From Orobanche coerulescens (Eukaryota; Streptophyta; Magnoliopsida; Lamiales; Orobanchaceae), in contig CM065803.1 of NCBI GenBank assembly GCA_033398695.1, forward strand, positions 97,080,001-97,144,000: a stretch of DNA of 64,000 bases, read 5' to 3'. The notes under the pieces were generated by a model. That model was not told the origin of the DNA. It was given only the letters and a program-made list of their open reading frames with translations, and made no database searches. Below are positions 23,104 to 34,656 of the stretch, one piece after another. Position numbers and translations under genes: made by a program. Within the stretch, counting starts at the first letter, position 1. The number at the start of each line of letters is the position of its first letter.

Positions 23104-23698
23104 TCCATCTTCTCTGTATATATACAGTGCACCACCACCGCCACCACCACTGGAAGCCACCTTTTCAATCAACCATACCTCACAATTTAGACTACAAACC
23201 GAATTCAGAAATCACTAATCGCAACCAAATAGAAACCTGACTCCTTGGACGATTTCATCCAACCCGTAAGCCCTGAAGTGGAACCCTTCATCTGATCAGT
23301 CACCCTCACTTGAAATCAAAATCCCACTTTTGGATCCAAACCTAGATTGAAGCTGGCCCTGATGTATAAGTGTGTGTGTGCGCGAGTGCATCTCTCTGTG
23401 TGTGTGTGTGTGTGTGTGTTGCGTGAGAAAACTAGTGAGAGAGATAGAGAGAACATAAGGAGAGATAGAGGAGATCTCAATTTTGGAATTTTTGATGATG
23501 AGGACCGATAGAAAGGGGAGATGGCCCAGATGGGTTTTATTTTTAACCTTGATGGGTAAACTTTTGGAGCTCGTGGATGTTTTGGGAAAGAGAAAGGTAT
23601 ATGTGGCTTGTATTCAGGAGATTGGGTGGAAGGGGGCGCAGTCCAGGGAGGCGGATGGTTATAAATTATGGTATTCAGGCCTTGCTAACTCAAGTAAT
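23104..23698 (+). mobile_element. RTE-type LINE, piece 1: 5' leader and start of endonuclease
   Basis: Leader with CAC-rich and GT-rich runs (23130-23160, 23370-23420), then ORF1 from an ATG at 23495. The coding part holds ELVDVLGKRKVYVACIQEIGWKG and DGYKLWYSG, the N-terminal part of an AP-type endonuclease of plant RTE elements. The conserved E of CIQEIGW is present. The piece is cut at 23698 by the gypsy TR-GAG; the target duplication is GTAAT. The exact LINE start is uncertain. Confidence 0.75.
23495..23698 (+). pseudogene. LINE endonuclease, N-terminal part
   Basis: Reads MMRTDRKGRWPRW, then GKLLELVDVLGKRKVYVACIQEIGWKGAQ and DGYKLWYSGLANSS. The frame resumes at 36486 with NGVGILLSKEL, so the insertion is clean. 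The endonuclease would nick target DNA to start target-primed reverse transcription. The N-terminal first 20 residues are unlike the usual family start and may be altered. Confidence 0.8.
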
Positions 23699-24051
23699 TG
23701 TAACACCCCCAAAACCATATGGGAATATTACACGCCGTAGACCCCTTTTTACGAGGATCTACCGGGCTATACCTCACAAAACGACCAACTGCTTGCCCTG
23801 CCAGGGTCAAAAAATAAAATAATACAGACCCATGAGGTCACACAACTCAATCAACAAAATTGACTTATACGACATTACCCACACAGGGGTCGAAATACAA
23901 TACAGCGGAAGACTGAAATCAACTCTGACAACAAAACAAAAATCAAAACAACTCTCAACTCTTGATTAGTATCGCAGCTCGTCATCCTCTTGTGCCAATC
24001 CTGTGACTGCTCCCCTGAATGTGCATGTACATGGATGCAAAACAGACATCC

Positions 24052-24095
24052 ACCCCCGATTACTCGGGGGTTAGTAAAACTCTACTGTTTTACTA
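24052..24095 (-). other. two adjacent hairpins in the LTR
   Basis: Minus strand: TAGTAAAAC / GTTTTACTA stem with a 6-base loop (24095-24072), then ACCCCCGA-GTAA-TCGGGGGT (24071-24052). The same pair is at 29756-29799, and in the LARD LTRs at 40216-40260 and 45636-45680. Confidence 0.7.
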
Positions 24096-24413
24096 GTGCA
24101 AGTATCAAATCATACGAAATGTAACAAGCAAATAATAATCGTGAATCAAATATAAAAATCAAGTATCAAAATATCCCCGGGAGGTTTTCACAAGGAAAGA
24201 TAAGCTATGAAGCATTCGAAAATAAGATTATCATATCGGGAATTTTTAGAATTTCAAAACCTTTCGAAAATCTTAGGGTCTTAACCCAAATCTCAAATTG
24301 TATTTCAACAATTTACAGTACGAAAATATTTCCATAAATCTCATGGGGCTCGGCCCAACATTTATTTCATAAAACTTTCTTACAAAAAGTTTGATTTACA
24401 AAACATGATTCGT

Positions 24414-24806
24414 GACACCGTGATCCCCTGTCACGTGTCTCCGTAGGTTTAACAACCCGCACGGACTTAACCAATCACAACAATCACGACAATCAATCAT
24501 GCTCATGACTCCGTGATCGCTTGCCACGAGTCTCCGTAGATTCAACAACCCACACGGATTGAGCCAACACAACAATCACAACAACCAGTCCCGACCCCGT
24601 GAACCTGTGTCACGTGTCACCGTAGGTTCCGTCGAACCCGCACGGTTGGACGTACTGTGTCCTGATTCAATGGACCTGTGCCATGAATCATCGTAGGCCT
24701 CGTCAGACCCGCACGATTGGACCTCAGCACCACACACTAAGTTCTGATCCCATGGATCTGTGCCATGAATTCTCGTAGGCCCCGTCGAACCCGCACGAGT
24801 GAACTT
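24414..24806 (-). repeat. five diverged stem-loop repeats in the LTR
   Basis: Units of about 60-90 bp start near 24414, 24507, 24593, 24664 and 24746. Each has CCGTAGG (or TCGTAGG) paired with CCCGCACGG (or CGCACGA) on the plus strand. Comparable two-copy repeats are in the LARD LTRs (39466-39600) and in the LTR at 51697-51826. Confidence 0.6.
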
Positions 24807-25712
24807 AGCATTCCAGCACACCACATTCACATTCACATTACATACAACAATGAGCATAGTTAGTTAATCACGTTGATCACCACAAAATCGTACATCACAC
24901 GCACATAACACAATCTCAACACTCTCAACAAAACTATCATCAATCAACGACACACAACCAACATAACACATGTTCGGTACACAATACATTGCACAACAGC
25001 TAACACGTATACCAATATAACACTATTATCACAAAGCCTTCGAATTGCAGAATACACAACCAATTCCAACGGAACATATTTACGAAGGCAAGCAAAATCA
25101 TTATAAATCTCATACGTGATTATTGGACGCAAGATACAAGTCGTATAATAAGATACTTGCCTTAATAACCGATACCGAATACCCCGAAGAACACGGTTCG
25201 ACCGGGAAGCTTGTACCACGACGAAGACAACGAACGGAAGGGTTCCGACTCGCGTTCTTCACAAGAAATCTGACCCTAACATCATAACATCAATAAATTA
25301 ATGAACGAACGAGGAAGAATAAGCATAGAACGCTCGGATTCTCTTTGTGACATTTTATCGAACACCTTCAAGGCGTCGATAAGATACTCAATAAAACGAC
25401 AAATCCGTGGCAATCCAACCGAGGAATAACAAGGAATTTGATATAATATAGCTTAACAATCATCAATCCATCACTATTCTGAGTTAAAACGGATTAAACG
25501 GACAAATCGAACAAAATCCCCAAAACTAGATTTTAAGAAAACTTGCCTTGATTCGGCGGATCGGAGCAAGTTATGGAATGATTAATCGATGTTATGGACT
25601 CAGGAACTTCATGGATTTAACACCTAACAACATCCCTTCATGATCATCAAAGCTCCAGCTGCGGAAAAGGATGAAACGAGTGAGAAAAATGATGAAAAAC
25701 CCGACTGTCCTG

Positions 25713-25885
25713 CCATATATATACTGCTGCCGGACACGGTGCAGCAAACGACCCACACCAGCGCCGGGTGTCTCGGCCGTGTCTCGGCAGGCTGCCGGTC
25801 TTGGCCGACCCAGCGCAGGACACGGCGCTCGGCGGCTTGCCAGGAGCCGCCTGTGTCCGGCCAAGAAATTTCTAGGCACAAAATG
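25713..25885 (-). promoter_or_regulatory. TATA box and GC-rich upstream cassette, gypsy TR-GAG 3' LTR
   Basis: Minus-strand TATA is GTATATATATGG. Just upstream (25731-25885) is a GC-rich block with repeated CCGTGTC and CTCGGC words. The matching block in the other LTR (35836-35975) is very different, although the flanks agree at about 96 percent by eye. Confidence 0.6.
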
Positions 25886-26384
25886 AAGAATCACAACGAC
25901 GATCCGAACGACCCCGAAACCCGAACCTGAATACGAATCTAAGATACGGTTACGAAGTACTCGCAAAGATGAATCTAAGAGCTAAGAGAACACACGATTC
26001 CGATCACCCGAAGGCTCGAAATTCGACAACGGAAGGTAATTACCCCAAACTTTGGGAAATTACGAAATGGCCCAAAACGTCCGAAAATCACGATACGTGA
26101 TCGAATAACCAAACTGAAGTTCACAACACGTCTACCAAAGTTAAACGGACTTACAGGAAACTCGAAACAGTAATTTCGGACGAGATTCACAAGAATCGAA
26201 CTCGAGTGCGGAAAAGTCGTTAAGAAACACGGGACTCAATAAAACAATACCGAAACGAACTCGGATGACAAAAAGTGCAGAATTAATCATTCTCAGAATG
26301 ATGAAACGGTCCCAAGAGATTCGTCAAAATGGACCTCCGCCGAAAAAAGAAAATTACCGGAAATCCAAAATTGCGGATATTACA

Positions 26385-26421
26385 TTCTACCCTCCTTAAA
26401 AGAAGTTTCGTCCCGAAACTT
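26385..26421 (-). other. polypurine tract and adjacent inverted repeat of the gypsy TR-GAG
   Basis: Minus strand: AAGTTTCG-GGA-CGAAACTT (26421-26403), then TTTTAAGGAGGGTAGAA up to the LTR edge at 26384. Confidence 0.8.
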
Positions 26422-26951
26422 AAATCAAGTAGGGAGAAGCAATATCCCACCAGGAAAACTCAACGAGATACACAAGAACCGAAAAAAAATCGCGCCCAAC
26501 GGCGAAACGTTACAAGCAACACGAAAGAATATACAGCGTGAAAATACGCCCCACGACGACCATAACAATGCCACCGGCAATGATTCAAAACAATAACGAG
26601 CAATTAACGACGCATCACATACCACATCACATGCACACATTTAATTAAAGAAACGTACGCGACAACAAGTCGCACCCGACTAAAACGGCTATGCGTTAGA
26701 AACAAATAGAGTATCACGATAGAAATCATTCCGATTCTCATCAACAAGAAAATGTCCGACGTCAAAACACAAACAATTCAAGATAATGGAAAATGAGGGT
26801 ACCGGATATTACATTCTATCACACAAAAAATAAGTTTCGTCCCGAAACTTAAAATAAAACATCAGGGTAGAATACAAACAAAACCAAAAAGTTCACGCAA
26901 CAAATATCAATCTCTACTCTAATTACAACACAAATACAACACGCAACTACG
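26422..26951 (-). other. 3' non-coding part of the gypsy TR-GAG internal region
   Basis: No ORF. A second, decayed copy of the LTR-edge/PPT junction is present: GGATATTACATTCT at 26804-26817 and the AAGTTTCG/CGAAACTT repeat at 26832-26850. Confidence 0.6.
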
Positions 26952-28049
26952 CTACTGGGCACCACTGAGCTTTCCACGCGTAGGGGTGGGATCTCGGCTC
27001 CCGAACATCTCAACGACGGTCTCGCAGTGTACCGCCTGATGTCCCACATGTCCACATTTGAAATAGTTAACTTGCGGCGAACGACAATTCTTCCGAGTAT
27101 GGCCCACACGGCTACAATTGAAACATAACTTCACACCGCTTGTCTTACTCGGCTCGTGAGTAGGATTCTTAGACTGATCAAACGAACGATAAGTGTTCCC
27201 AGAAGGGCAATACAAGGTAATAGGCTCACGAATCTCACTTCTCTGGCCTCTTGAAAAGTTACTCGAGGTCTTCTGCCTCTTACCTCCTAGGCTACCCTCT
27301 CACATGGAAACAGCCATCTCGATGGCTAGAGCTCGGTCCTGATAATCTTTCAAGGTGGTACACATGAGCGGAGCCATACTCTCACAGATATGGGGTTTCA
27401 TGCGCATATTGTAGTATCGGACCTTGTTCGCTTCACTTCTCACTTGATCACGAACATAAGCTAGCTGTCGATTAAAATCGACTATCGCCTGGGATATCGA
27501 CACATCCTGGGGCGTAGCCGAGAAAAACTCAACGATCCTGCATTCACGAACAGGCAACGGGCAATACTCTGCCTCCATGGCGGTCTTAAACTCAGCCCAT
27601 GTAGGTGTACGATCTGCAGGCACTACAGCCTGCCACGAGTCTGCAGCTTCTTTGTCAAGCAAGTACTGAGCAATGGGTACCCTCTTTTCATCCGGACAAG
27701 CTACAACATCAAATGTTCTGTCCAACTGGAAGAGCCAGCTTTCCCAACCTAACGAGTCAGACGAACCCACAAAAGGGGGCGGCTGCATCCTCATCACATC
27801 TCGTAACCACTTACTAGCCCCGTTATCCCCATCTGGATTCTCATTCCAATGTACGGCCAGATTCATCTGTACTAACTGATCAACCACCTGACGAAGGATG
27901 GTGGCGGCCCCAACGTCATCATTAACGCTAGTCGAATGTCCCTGATCTGTACTGAGCTGATTGGTACTCGGCAAGGAGGGAGTCGCCCTCTCACGCTCCT
28001 GATCACGACCACGACTACGACCACGTCCTCGGCCACGACCTCCCGGCAT
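26952..28049 (-). pseudogene. gag: Gag of the gypsy TR-GAG
   Basis: The ATG at 28049 opens MPGGRGRGRGRSRGRDQ, an Arg/Gly-rich N-terminus like the gag at 52602. The retrotransposon Gag domain follows (VGAATILRQVVDQL, then WLRDVMRMQPPPFVGSSD, DEKRVPIAQYLLDKEAADSW, WAEFKTAMEAEYCP). One TGA at 27302-27300 interrupts it, after which the same frame continues. The end has zinc knuckles: CFNCSRVGHTRKNC is complete, and the second, YFKCGHVGHQAVHC, has its first Cys replaced by Tyr. About 365 codons in total, with only that one in-frame stop, so it is far better kept than the other genes here. It would package element RNA, with reverse transcription supplied by another element. Confidence 0.88.
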
Positions 28050-29402
28050 ACTGAACGGACGACCAAACAGAATAACACAACCAAACAAACGTCACAACGT
28101 CAACATAGGACGATAATAGCAGCACGATAAAGCATCAACTCCAAGTCATCACACAAGTGCACGAACTAACACTGTAATTTAAGAACTTCATTCAAAAATA
28201 ATTCACACAGTCACATCAACAGAGGTTTTTGGATTTTACCAAATCAAACACAGTCAAAACCACACACGTATCGTAGGGATCAAACACTAGCAGCAAAAAT
28301 AAAATATTTCTGGGGTATTATTCAAATGATAAAATTTTAAAATTCTCAAGTTTGAAAAATTTGGTGAAATGAAATTTTTTGAAAACACTTTTAATACCTC
28401 GATCGTTTAATCAAAACCATGTATCTCAACATTTAGAAAACACTGAAACATTCTCCGACGAGCACAGCAACACTACCAACTTATCACAACCACTTAGCCC
28501 CAACACGTGGACATAAGAAGTTCAAAATTCCGAAAACCAAAAATCGTTCTGCAAAATAAAAATTTCCCAAAATCCTTTAGTTCCTAACCAAAACAACGGT
28601 AATATTTTACATTGTCCGAAGTACTTCAAAAGACATTTTTCAAATACCGTCTGATTGTGTCATTGGAAATACACGGCCCATTTGTCAAAATTTAACAAAT
28701 TTTAAAAATCCACATAAACCGTGGTTTGACCGCACCACCAAAATATTTTTCTAAAAATCGATTTCTACAAAAATTCTCAAACTGTAAAGTCCTTTAGAAA
28801 ATATTCTCAAACTTACCCATAGCGGACAAAAATTACAACATTCCAAAAACAGTCGAATTTAAAACCACATACTCAAATGGCAACCAGGGTCGCCAATTCA
28901 ATCAAATGCATCTCGTGGTATCAAGTTTAAACACACGGCAAAATCATTCATTGGAGTTTCTCACAAACTCTATCCTTGATACCTTCACAGAACCCATCAA
29001 GGTTTACATCTTTCACCCCATACCACCCCACACGGTGGTTCAAAAGTAAAACAACAATACACCCAACTATACTCATACTATGTGCCACAAGTATTGAACA
29101 CAACTACATTACACAATACTATATAAATAAAATCATGCACCGCAATTAACTCACTAAGATAAAAATCGAGATACACAGGTATTACGCATAAAGGAGGAGA
29201 CTTACATCCACAGGCCGCACGGAGGTGACGGTCGCCCACGATACTAATCTCGTCTGACAACATAACCGACACATTGTGACTACGCACAACTCAAATTGTC
29301 ACCTGACGACTCGAACGACAAGACAACACATTACTCGACAGATCACGACTTGACTCGACCCGACAGCCTAGGTTTCCGCAACCTAAGCTCTCATACCATA
29401 AA
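28050..29402 (-). other. leader of the gypsy TR-GAG with primer site and possible intron
   Basis: Primer site TGGTATGAGAGCTTAGGT on the minus strand at 29398-29381. CTGTGGATGTAAGTCTCC with a consensus donor GTAAGT lies at 29205-29200, and a CAG acceptor-like site lies at 28053-28051, just before the gag ATG. No long ORF lies between; splicing is inferred. Confidence 0.5.
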
Positions 29403-30256
29403 TGTAACACCCCCAAAACCATATGGGAATATTACACGCCGTAGACCCCTTTTTACGAGGATCTACCAGGCTATACCTCACAAAACGACCAACTGCTTGC
29501 CCGGCCAGGGTCAAACAATAAAATAATACAGACCGATGAGGTCACACAACTCAATCAACAAAATTGACTTATACGACATTACCCACACAGGGGTCGAAAT
29601 ACAATACAACGGAAGACTGAAATCAACTCTGACAACACAACAAAAATCAAAACAACTCTCAACTCTTGATTAGTATCGCAGCTCGTCATCCTCTTGTGGC
29701 AATTCTGTGACTGATCCCCTGAATCTGCATGTACCTGGACGCAAAACAGACATCCACCCCCGATTACTCGGGGGTTAGTAAAACTCCACTGTTTTACTAG
29801 TGCAAGTATCAAATCATACGAAATGTAACAAGCAAATAATAATCGTGAATCAAATATAAAAATCAAGTATCAAAATATCCCCGGGAGGTTTTCACAAGGA
29901 AAGATAAGCTATGAAGCATTCGAAAATAAGATTATCATCTCGGGAATTTTTAGAATTTCAAAACCTTTCGAAAATCTTAGGGTCTTAACCCAAATCTCAA
30001 ATTGTATTTCAACAATTTACAGTACGAAAACATTTCCATAAATCTCATGGGGCTCGGCCAAACATTCTTTTCTTAAAACTTTCTTACAAAAAGTTTGATT
30101 TACAAAACATGATTCATGACACCGTGATCTCCTGTCACGTGTCTCCGTAGGTTTAACAACCCGCACAGACTTAACCAATCACAACAAACACGACAATCAA
30201 TCATACTCATGACTCCGTGATCGCTTGCCACGAGTCTCCGTAGGTTCAACAACCCA
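29403..30256 (-). repeat. 5' LTR of the gypsy TR-GAG, inner part
   Basis: Matches 23699-24552. It ends in ACCCA (30252-30256), the target duplication of the copia TR-GAG. Contains the hairpin pair at 29756-29799. Confidence 0.92.
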
Positions 30257-31442
30257 TGATGGGTACGAAATCAGATATTTGCGCCGTTTGTGCGGAAGCG
30301 TAAATAAAATTGCATAAACTAAATCACACAAGGATTTATAGAGGTTCGGCTATTAACGAGCCTACGTCCTCTCTCGGTGTATCTTTTTCCTTAGGCTTAA
30401 GATCAAAACCTCTACGCCTCTCTTCTATCGGTCGAGGGATTACCGTTACAAGCTCGTCTTCTATCGGTCCGAGTAAAACCGTTTTTCCTTTTCTATTGGA
30501 TAAGGAATCAACCACTCTAGCTTTCTATCGGTACTAGATAAACCTCACTTAGATATCGATTGCGATTCTAACAATGCCGGATACTTGATCCTAATAACAC
30601 CGAATCCAATCATATCTTTTCTTTTACCTCTCGTGTATAATGTTGAATGTATAAACACTCAAACTAACAATATAAGCTCAATATTACAACAACAATGTAA
30701 GTATATGATTCTCAGATGTATGACTCGTTTGCTTGGAGTTGTTGTGCTCAAACAATACCATATGAATGGTATTTATAGGCATTTCCCACAAACTAGCCGT
30801 TGCTGGCTGTTTTGACTTGCTAGCGTGCGCTAGCTTTCTTTTGTAGCGTGCGCTAGGTATTTCCAGTTTCAGTCCAGTAGCTTCGTTTCTTCTTTAGCGT
30901 ACGTTATTCTTCTTCCTTACATATGTAACCTCACTTACTTAGCGTACATTAACCATGATTGAGTAGCGTGCGTTAACGTAATATATCCGTTGCTTTTCCT
31001 TGTCAAACTATCCGTTTGATGCTTGACTTTGACTTGCTTTTCCCAACGTTCGGATTGACTAGATTCAAACAACTTAGCGTGCGCTAATCATACTATGTAG
31101 CGTGAGCTAATGATGACTTTATTGCATACGTTATTCTGTGTTTGAATTCTTCCACAATAGTAACATGGCTCGATAGCGTGCGTTAATACTTATGTGTAGC
31201 GTGCACTATCGTTCAGCTTTTCTTCACTGCAGCTTACTTCGAAACTTGGCTGGGATGCAGCTTACTCTTCGTTAGCGTGCGCTAACATATATGCCTTAGC
31301 GTGCGCTAATGCAGTCCAGATTGCAACTTTTTGCGTCTTCGTCTGCTTCGTTGTTTTGCTTCGCCTCGATGTTGTTTTGTAGTTTAGCAACTTTAATCAT
31401 CAAAACATAAATTAAATAATGTGTGGAATAAATATTCCAACA
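30257..31442 (-). repeat. 3' LTR of the copia TR-GAG
   Basis: Plus-strand ends TGATGGGTAC and ATTCCAACA. The TATA box is CCTATAAATA on the minus strand (30779-30770). Confidence 0.95.
30770..31308 (-). promoter_or_regulatory. TATA box and TAGCGTGCGCTA array (3' LTR copy)
   Basis: Eleven copies or near copies of TAGCGTGCGCTA lie at 30821, 30844, 30895, 30940, 30964, 31075, 31098, 31174, 31197, 31273 and 31297, all upstream of the TATA box in the direction of transcription. Variants mostly replace CG by TG or CA. The role is inferred. Confidence 0.7.
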
Positions 31443-31865
31443 ATCTCCCCCTTTTTGATGATTACAAAACAACTCTTGAATTGGATAATCTGTAAAAAAA
31501 TAATATATATATATATATATATATTTCTACGAATCAAAGTTTTCGACTTTGATCGTTTCGTTAGTTTCTCCAATCCTTTTCTTTTTTTCGTTTCTCCAAT
31601 CCTTTTCTTTTTCGACTTCTTCATTTTTCAATTTTTCAACTCATTCCTTCGTTTGAACTCCCCCTTTTTGTATGCTTTCTTTTTCTTATTTTTTATCTCA
31701 ATTCATATCTTTCTCCCCCTTTTTGTTTTCATCAAAAAAAATAACAAAAAATATAAAGGATACCAAATGAAATAAATATGCATGATACCAATTTATGCAT
31801 TAATAAGGGTATAACCTCCCCCTGAAAATATTATTTCCTTCTCCCCCTTTGTAAAATATCATTTG
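31443..31865 (-). other. copia TR-GAG polypurine tract and 3' non-coding region
   Basis: Minus strand CAAAAAGGGGGAGAT touches the LTR edge. The rest is T-rich on the plus strand, with a TA run at 31501-31522 and several CTCCCCCTTTTTG repeats (about 31443, 31660, 31713, 31840) that look like extra polypurine tracts. No ORF. Confidence 0.7.
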
Positions 31866-33408
31866 TCAAAATTTATTTTTGGGGATCCAACCGATAGTTG
31901 GTTTTTCTTTTGAAACGTAGACGATGTTTGAAACGTTTGTTCCTTTAGGAACCCAAATCCTTTTAGTTTTTATCGTCCGTCTTGGGCTTTTGCAATTGGA
32001 AATATGATGCCCGATTTTTAAACACTTTTCGCAATGGGGTATATTGAAATTAACGGATTCGTTTTTCGAACGTGATTTGAATCCTAACCCCTCTTTATTT
32101 AGAGTATATTTTTGAACACATAACATTTGTTCAAATTTATCGTTGCCGCACGAAAATTTCTTTGTCAAAATTTTTAGTTCATCTTGAACTTTTAAAAGAT
32201 CATTTTTCAAAACATTTTAATTTTCAAGGCATTTCGAATGATCAATTTCGACAAATTTCCCTTTTTCAAGTATTTTGGAATTTTCAATTTCCAAAGTTTT
32301 ATATTTAGACTTGAGGGACTTAATTTCATTTAAAGCATTTTGATAGTCCGTATGTAGTAACTCGAATGCTTCAAAAAGTTCGTCGTAAGAATTACTTACT
32401 TGGCTTTCGACGTCGCTATCGTCGAATGAACTCCGGGCCATGAGCGCGAGATTATTTTGTTCAAGAAAATCTTCATCGGGATCTTCGTCGCTCCATGTTG
32501 CGATTAGAACCTCCTTTTGCTTTACTCAACAGTTCTTAGCAAAGTGGCCTGGTTTACCACATAATCGACAAGTGTTGTCGAATTTCTTAGGTTCGCCCGC
32601 TTGAATGTCCTTCTTTCTCCGGTTTAATAAGTGTTGGAACTTATTAATATTTTTGGCATAATATGCCATTTCTTCGTCGCTTGCCCACCGGGTTTCTTCT
32701 TTCTTTTTCGACATTTTAGCCTTGAAGGCTATCGACCTCTCCTTCGGTTTCGGTTTGGCTTTCCGAGATTTTAGAACAATCTCGTAGTTGATAAGAGAAC
32801 CAACGAGAGCACTAAAATCGAGAGTATTTAAATCTTTGGATTCCATTATTGCCGTAACTGCACTGGCCCCATTCTCGAGGTAGTGATCGGAGAATTTTCT
32901 TTACTTTCTCACTACTCGAAAGTGGTTTTCCAAAACATGCTAATCCATTAGTGATGACCGAAAATCGGTCGAGCATAATCGAGATGGATTCGTCGTCCTT
33001 CAATTGGAATAATTTATAATCGTGAAGGAGCATGTTTATCTTCGTCTCCTTGACTTGAGACGTACCTTCGTGTGTTACCTCAAGCATTTTCCAGATTTCT
33101 TTGGCACTATCACACGATGATATCCGGTTGTGTTCTTCCGGATTTAAGGCACAATAAAGAAGTTGAGTTGCCTTACAATTGAAATGGTCGTTTTTCCAAT
33201 CGGAGTCGTCATATTATTCAAAATTTTTAAGCGTACCGTTGGAATTCATTGGGATTTTTGGACCAAGACAAATCACTTTCCAAAGTTCGATGTCGTAAGC
33301 TCGAATGAATATTGACATCTTCTTCTTCCAAGTCATGAAGTTCGCGCCATCAAAAAATGGTGGTCGGTTGAGAGCAAGGCCTTCGGCTGGAGAGATTTGA
33401 AACGCCAT
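31866..33408 (-). pseudogene. gag: Gag of the copia TR-GAG
   Basis: The ATG at 33408 opens MAFQISPAEGLALNRPPFFDGANFMTWK, the start usual for plant copia Gag; only its first part is quoted. A TAA near 33212 interrupts, then MLEVTHEGTSQVKETKINML and SDRFSVI-like capsid text follow to SLPREW. A frameshift near 32865 leads to ESKDLNTLDFSALVGSL. Zinc knuckle one is CRLCGKPGHFAKNC (about 32565-32526), then a stop, an acidic and coiled-coil region (32441-32217), another stop, and zinc knuckle two, CEKCLKIGHHISNC. The end has KRIWVPKGT and GWIPKNKF. In sum there are three in-frame stops and one frameshift. Two CCHC knuckles and the WVPKGT boundary fit Sirevirus Gag. Confidence 0.88.
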
Positions 33409-33450
33409 TTTGGATCTTCTCCTCGGATGTTAAGCCGCGTATTGGAGAAC

Positions 33451-33463
33451 CTCTCTGATACCA
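33451..33463 (-). other. primer-binding site of the copia TR-GAG
   Basis: Minus strand TGGTATCAGAGAG, an initiator-Met primer site, next to the LTR edge. Confidence 0.88.
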
Positions 33464-33465
33464 AT

Positions 33466-34651
33466 TGATGGGTACCAAATCGGATATTTGCGCCGTTTGT
33501 GCGGAAGCGTAAATAAAATTGCATAAACTAAATCACACAAGGATTTATAGAGGTTCGGCTATTAACGAGCCTACGTCCTCTCTCGGTGTATCTTTTTCCT
33601 TAGGCTTAAGATCAAAACCTCTACGCCTCTCTTCTATCGGTCGAGGGATTACCGTTACAAGCTCGTCTTCTATCGGTCCGAGTAAAACCATTTTTCCTTT
33701 TCTATTGGATAAGGAATCAACCACTCTAGCTTTCTATCGGTACTAGATAAACCTCACTTAGATATCGATTGCGATTCTAACAATGCCGGATACTTGATCC
33801 TAATAACACCGAATCCAATCGTATCTTTTCTTTTACCTCTCGTGTATAATGTTGAATGTATAAACACTCAAACTAACAATATAAGCTCAATATTACAACA
33901 ACAATGTAAGTATATGATTCTCAGATGTATGACTCGTTTGCTTGGAGTTGTTGTGCTCAAACAATACCATAGGAATGGTATTTATAGGCATTTCCCACAA
34001 ACTAGCCGTTGCTGGCTGTTTTGACTTGCTAGCGTGCGCTAGCTTTCTTTTGTAGCGTGCGCTAGGTATTTCCAGTTTCAGTCCAGTAGCTTCGTTTATT
34101 CTTTAGCGTACGTTATGCTTCTTCCTTACATACGTAACCTCACTTACTTAGCGTACGTTAACCATGATTGAGTAGCGTGCGTTAACGTAATATATCCGTT
34201 GCTTTTCCTTGTCAAACTATCTGTTTGATGCTTGACTTTGACTTGCTTTTCCCAACGTTCGGATTGACTAGATTCAAACAACTTAGAGTGCGCTAATCAT
34301 ACTATGTAGCGTGTGCTAATGATGACTTTATTGCATACGTTATTCCGTGTTTGAATTCTTCCACAACAGTAACATGGCTCGATAGCGTGCGTTAATACTT
34401 ATGTGTAGCGTGCGCTATCGTTCAGCTTTTCTTCACTACAGCTTACTTCGAAACTTGGCTGGGATGCAGCTTACTCTTCGTTAGCGTGCGCTAACATATA
34501 TGCCTTAGCGTGCGCTAATGCAGTCCAGATTGCAACTTTTTGCGTCTTCGTCTGCTTCGTTGTTTTGCTTCGCCTCGATGTTGTTTTGTAGTTTAGCAAC
34601 TTTAATCATCAAAACATAAATTAAATAATGTGTGGAATAAATATTCCAACA
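33466..34651 (-). repeat. 5' LTR of the copia TR-GAG
   Basis: Same length as the partner LTR. TATA box at 33988-33979; the palindrome array at 34030-34517 matches copy for copy. Confidence 0.95.
33979..34517 (-). promoter_or_regulatory. TATA box and TAGCGTGCGCTA array (5' LTR copy)
   Basis: Same motif positions as in the other LTR, shifted by 3209. About five of the LTR differences fall in motif copies (for example AGCGTACATTA against AGCGTACGTTA). Confidence 0.7.
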
Positions 34652-34656
34652 ACCCA

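Larger units (their letters stand above)
23699..26384 (-). repeat. 3' LTR of the gypsy TR-GAG (2686 bp)
   Basis: Plus-strand ends are TGTAACACCCCC and GGATATTACA. Contains tandem hairpins (24052-24095), five stem-loop repeats (24414-24806), a TATA box (minus, 25713-25724) and a GC-rich cassette (25731-25885). The copy at 29403-36480 is 2678 bp without its insertion. Confidence 0.92.
30257..34651 (-). mobile_element. copia TR-GAG: Sirevirus-like element coding only for Gag (4395 bp)
   Basis: Two LTRs of exactly 1186 bp (30257-31442 and 33466-34651), differing by about 16 substitutions by eye. Perfect target duplication ACCCA (30252-30256 and 34652-34656). Primer site 33463-33451, polypurine tract 31457-31443. 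The 2.0-kb internal region holds a Gag and no protease, integrase or RT. It is the youngest-looking LTR element in the window and sits in the LTR of another Gag-only element. Confidence 0.93.
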
